A stretch of 33,754 nucleotides of DNA. Source: Campylobacteraceae bacterium (GTDB lineage: Bacteria > Campylobacterota > Campylobacteria > Campylobacterales > Sulfurovaceae). Below, one piece after another: positions 30,533-33,754 of this stretch. The translations under genes were made by a program, and so were the position numbers. The stretch lies in assembly GCA_027035765.1 (NCBI GenBank), contig JALVUD010000020.1, positions 1 through 33,754 of the forward strand, given 5' to 3'. Every line of letters begins with the position of its first letter. Positions within the stretch are counted from its first letter, which is position 1. The notes beneath the pieces are model-generated. The model was not told the origin of the DNA and made no database searches. It was given only the letters and a program-made list of their open reading frames with translations.

Positions 30533-33500
30533 TTCTTTATCTCCTTTAACTTAAACTTTTTTATTGGTGTATTTGTGATAGCTTGAGTCGCTCCACCTTC
30601 ACCAAATCGTAAATCTGGATCAGGATGATCCATTCCAAAATCTTTAGTTATAGGTTCATAATGCTCTGCAGTACCCCATTCACCTTTAGGCACACGAATA
30701 TCGTCAATAATCTGCAAAGTATCGAACTCCCCATAATGTGAAGGTACATAAGGAATCTGGAGTTCACTTTTTATCTGCAAGGGGCTTTTTCCGTCAAGGT
30801 TATCAAAGGTAAAGTATGTATCTCCGTTTCTTGACATAATATTGCCTTTTTTTGCCTCTTTTACGGCAAGACCGCCGATAGCTCTATACCCGTTAGAAGG
30901 TATCACCTCACCGTTGGGCTTCACATAGAAATCAGCGGTAGAGACCTTACCCAGTTTGCCCAGTTTGCTCAACCCCTTGCCCACGCCGCCGATGATCTTG
31001 GTGGCACCCCCCAGGGTGGCCACGCCCTCGAAGAGGGTCTCATCCACCATATAGCGTCCCGCATCCGCGGCGGTGGGATCACGGTAGAGCTCATTGAGCA
31101 GATCGGCGGTGCCGTCGGTGTTGCGGGCGATCTCTCCGGAGCTTCCCGCGGCGTAGGCGCCGTCGGTGACGGTCTGTACGATCCCGCCGACGAAGGCTTG
31201 GGCGCCCGCTTCGGTATCGGCGGCGATTTGGGAAGCCGGGGTGTTTTGGAGGTAGGCGTAGAGTGCTTCGATCCCTTCGGGGGTCTTCCGGAGTCCTTCC
31301 CAGAGCGCCTCGGCCTTTTGGATACCCCGGCGTTTGAGGTCGGCGAGATAGAGGTCCTTGAGGGGGGTGGGATCGGCGTCGGGGGTGTAGGCACGGTAGA
31401 AGCCGCTCAGGGTCGCCTTCTGTTCAGGGGAGAGGTCTTTGATCCTGGTGACGCTGTCTCCGTAGCGGGTGATGGTCGGGTCGTAGAACTCCGCTTCGCT
31501 TTTGACTTCGAAGAGGTGCTCTTTGTTTGTACGCAGGAAGGCTTCGGCCTCTTTATCGGTTTGGGTGCCCAGTTTGAGCGACCAGCCTTTGTCGATATCC
31601 CGCAGGGCCTGTTCGGTCAGTTTGCTTGTGGCCTCTTCCAGGGGGAGGTGACGGGCGGCGGCGAACTCTTCCGCATGCTTTTCGATCCACTCTATCTCCT
31701 TCTGGTGCAACTGCCGGTTGTTCGCCTCGGCGCTGAGGGCCACGGCATAGCCGATCTCGGCGCCCCGGTCACCGCCGGCGATGGCTCCGGCGGTGATCCC
31801 GATGAGGGAGGAGACGAAGCGCTGGGTCGGCTTGTCGGCGCCCCGGCTCAGGGGGGCCAGGAGCTCCCGGGCGCCGGCGGCCGCGGCCCCGGCGGCGAAG
31901 CGGCCGCCCATGAGCTCGGCGGCTACTCCGCCGGTGAGGCCGTGGAAGAGGACCTTGAGGAGTCCCCCCTCACTAAAGCCCGGGATCCCCTCACCCAGGC
32001 TCGCCATCATCGAGGCGCTGCCCACCTCGAAGAAGGCCCGGTCACTCAGATCCTGCGTCAGTTCCCCCAGCAGCACATCCTGGAACCGGGCGCCGGAGAG
32101 GGCGCTTTGCAGTCCGGCGTGGGCCAGGGCATGCGCGCCTGTTTCCAGCAAGGGAGCGGAGGCGAGGCTGTCGTGGATCTGCAGATCCACCCCCGCACTC
32201 AGTCCGGCCCCCAGGGCGGTGCGGGCCAGGGAGCCGGCATCGAGGTGCAGGCCGTTGCCCGTCAGGGCCGCCTCCAGGGTCGCGGCGACGATCCGGCGGG
32301 TGACGGCGTTGACCGAGGCGGCCACCGCCCGCTGCAGCACCGCGTTGCCGATCCCGGCACTCAGGGCGTTGCCCACTCCCGGGGTGATGAAGGTGGCCAC
32401 CGCCTGGACGATGAGCGCGCCGGTGGGCGAGAGCATCCGGTGGGTCTCGTTCCATCGGCGGTTTTTCAGCAGCGCCCGCTCTGTGCTGACTCCCGCCGGC
32501 AGGAGATCATCGGTGGTGCTGAGGCGGTTGCCCTTTAGCGCCATTCCTCGCAGACGCAGGCTCTCCCGGGCGCTGATCGCGGAGCCCACCGCCTGCTCGG
32601 TGACACTCCCCTCGTCATGGATCGTGCGGATCAGCAGGCCGCTGTCATCGGTGTGCAGGGCGTGGGCGGTGCGCTCTTTGCCCTCCTTGAGCCGCACCGA
32701 TTCCACCTGCAGGTCGACGGTCTTGGCGCCGAGGGTCGAGCTCTCCAGGCTCAGGCGCCGGCCGCCCACCCGCAGAGAGCTGCCGGCGGAGGCCGCGGCA
32801 CCCCGCAGCCGCTCGGCGGAGCGCTGTTCGCTCAGGGAGGAGCGCAGCAGCCCGCCCAGGGCGGAGTGTTCCTCTTCGTGGCTGGAGGCCACCGTATAGC
32901 CCAGGCTCGTCAAACGGATATCACCCCCCTCGGAGCGCAGGTGCATGGAGCGCTCCGCGCTCAGATCGGCCGCCTGGATCGTGAGGTCTTTGCCGGCGGC
33001 GATGCTCAGATCACCGGCGGCGATCTCGGTGCCCTTCACCGACTCCCTCAAAGCGCTGTCGGTGACCGACCATTTGGAGAGGAAGCCCTTGCCGGTGAAG
33101 TGCTCGGTGTGGAAATCCTGCTCCAGTACCGCCGAGAGATTCACCGCTCCCGCCGCCGCCAGATCGACGGAATCGGCGGCGAGACGGGCCGCCTCCAGAC
33201 TCAGGTCTCCGCCCGAACGCACCCGGATCCCCTCCGCGGCTTCCAGGGTGCTGCGCCGACGGCGCAGGCTCTCGCCCCGGGCATAGCCCTCGGGCAGATC
33301 GTAGTCGTATCCCCGGCTCCGCGCCAGGGTCCTGATCTCGACCCCCCGGCCCGCGGCCAGGTCGATCCCCGCCCCGCTCTTGACGTCGGCGCCCACGCTG
33401 ACGATCCGGTCGGCCGCCGCCGCCCGCAGCCCACCCGAACCGGCTTCGATCACCGCCGCCCGGCCCGCCAGGGTGTAGTGCTCCGTCCCCAGATCGTGCC

Positions 33501-33754
33501 GGAGCGTGCGCTCCCGGCCGTCGGTCACGTTCAGCAGCGACCCGCCCACAGAGAGCAGATCCACCCCGGTGCCCCGGATCGTCCCCGAGAGGTTGAGCAG
33601 ATCCCCCGACGCCACCGCCGTCAGGCTCCCGCCCGCGGCCAGGGTGCCCCCCAGGTTGAGCAGGCTCCCCGCCGTCAGGCTCAGATCCCGCGTCGCCGCC
33701 AGGGTCCCGCCGTTGGCCAGGCGCTTGCCGACCTGCAGCTCCACCCGATCGGCG
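30529..33754 (-). CDS. CdiA/filamentous-haemagglutinin-like polymorphic toxin (N-terminal part outside window)
   Basis: More than 1070 residues; the frame is open to the right edge, so the secretion domain is missing. The order read is: haemagglutinin repeats (GGTLAATRDLSLTAGSLLNL, LAAGRGVEIRTLARS, VDLQVESVRL), then a DUF637-like segment (MLSPTGALIVQAVATFITPG ... ALAHAGLQSALSGARFQDVL), then a pretoxin region with a degenerate VENN-type motif ([16 protein letters not shown], about 31,700-31,740). A linker follows and a C-terminal toxin of about 130 residues below about 30,930, where base composition falls sharply. The toxin has PSNGYRAIGG, DTYFTFD, FDTLQIIDDIRVPKGEWG and GEGGATQAIT. The R...YFT...GGATQ pattern suggests an ADP-ribosyltransferase or NAD-glycohydrolase fold, but this is inference. 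Two-partner secretion is expected; no transporter gene is in view. Confidence 0.85.
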   Translation of the reverse strand, partial: ADRVELQVGKRLANGGTLAATRDLSLTAGSLLNLGGTLAAGGSLTAVASGDLLNLSGTIRGTGVDLLSVGGSLLNVTDGRERTLRHDLGTEHYTLAGRAAVIEAGSGGLRAAAADRIVSVGADVKSGAGIDLAAGRGVEIRTLARSRGYDYDLPEGYARGESLRRRRSTLEAAEGIRVRSGGDLSLEAARLAADSVDLAAAGAVNLSAVLEQDFHTEHFTGKGFLSKWSVTDSALRESVKGTEIAAGDLSIAAGKDLTIQAADLSAERSMHLRSEGGDIRLTSLGYTVASSHEEEHSALGGLLRSSLSEQRSAERLRGAAASAGSSLRVGGRRLSLESSTLGAKTVDLQVESVRLKEGKERTAHALHTDDSGLLIRTIHDEGSVTEQAVGSAISARESLRLRGMALKGNRLSTTDDLLPAGVSTERALLKNRRWNETHRMLSPTGALIVQAVATFITPGVGNALSAGIGNAVLQRAVAASVNAVTRRIVAATLEAALTGNGLHLDAGSLARTALGAGLSAGVDLQIHDSLASAPLLETGAHALAHAGLQSALSGARFQDVLLGELTQDLSDRAFFEVGSASMMASLGEGIPGFSEGGLLKVLFHGLTGGVAAELMGGRFAAGAAAAGARELLAPLSRGADKPTQRFVSSLIGITAGAIAGGDRGAEIGYAVALSAEANNRQLHQKEIEWIEKHAEEFAAARHLPLEEATSKLTEQALRDIDKGWSLKLGTQTDKEAEAFLRTNKEHLFEVKSEAEFYDPTITRYGDSVTRIKDLSPEQKATLSGFYRAYTPDADPTPLKDLYLADLKRRGIQKAEALWEGLRKTPEGIEALYAYLQNTPASQIAADTEAGAQAFVGGIVQTVTDGAYAAGSSGEIARNTDGTADLLNELYRDPTAADAGRYMVDETLFEGVATLGGATKIIGGVGKGLSKLGKLGKVSTADFYVKPNGEVIPSNGYRAIGGLAVKEAKKGNIMSRNGDTYFTFDNLDGKSPLQIKSELQIPYVPSHYGEFDTLQIIDDIRVPKGEWGTAEHYEPITKDFGMDHPDPDLRFGEGGATQAITNTPIKKFKLKEIKK

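Noticed and set aside
31198-32538. 446-codon plus-strand frame opposite the haemagglutinin gene
   Set aside because: Gly/Glu-rich antisense shadow in GC-rich repetitive DNA; no homology recognised.

Overview
The gene content points to a fairly GC-rich member of the Campylobacterota, probably of the Sulfurovum/Nitratifractor type. The evidence is a ccoNOQP cbb3 oxidase cluster followed by DUF4006 and FixH genes, a Helicobacter-type AddA/AddB nuclease-helicase pair, DUF507 next to carA, an aminotransferase-hisZ-purA operon, an ArsS-like histidine kinase and a TsdA-like dihaem cytochrome. The taxon is an inference from these families. No tRNA, rRNA or CRISPR was seen.

Layout. 1-1819: 3' part of a NasA-like molybdopterin nitrate reductase (plus strand). 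1960-3252: haem-globin/EAL c-di-GMP phosphodiesterase. 3410-4226: rpsI and rplM. 4370-10692: addA and addB on the minus strand, with a plus-strand tsdA between them. 11009-15781: cbb3 oxidase operon read ccoN-O-Q-P, DUF4006, a 33-aa membrane peptide, a TPM-domain protein and fixH. 15949-20016: DUF507, carA, an unknown gene, a ComEA-like HhH protein with a very basic tail, and ddl. 20276-23507: class V aminotransferase, hisZ and purA, joined by ATGA overlaps. 23618-26156: a metal-rich CpxP/Spy-like protein, an OmpR-type regulator and a histidine kinase. 26298-27849: mutY and a divergent lipoprotein. 27918-28785: a REP-type (RAYT) transposase element. 28736-33754: a polymorphic-toxin locus with the 3' part of a large CdiA/filamentous-haemagglutinin-like gene, its candidate immunity gene, an orphan nuclease toxin with a SUKH immunity gene, and a broken duplicate of the haemagglutinin gene.

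How it works together. The first 27 kb is mostly core metabolism, respiration (nitrate, thiosulfate, microaerobic oxygen), DNA repair and stress sensing. The last 6 kb is accessory. The toxin tips and immunity genes (about 29.0-30.95 kb) are much more AT-rich than the flanking GC-rich haemagglutinin body, as expected for cassettes exchanged by recombination, and a REP transposase element cuts into the outer end of the array.

The most interesting signals are the toxin cassette array with a displaced near-identical copy of about 173 bp, the RAYT element with perfect 21-bp termini and serial partial ends, heptanucleotide tandem repeats at intergenic sites, an unexplained 85-bp structured element downstream of purA, and the ComEA-like protein with a histone H1-like tail.
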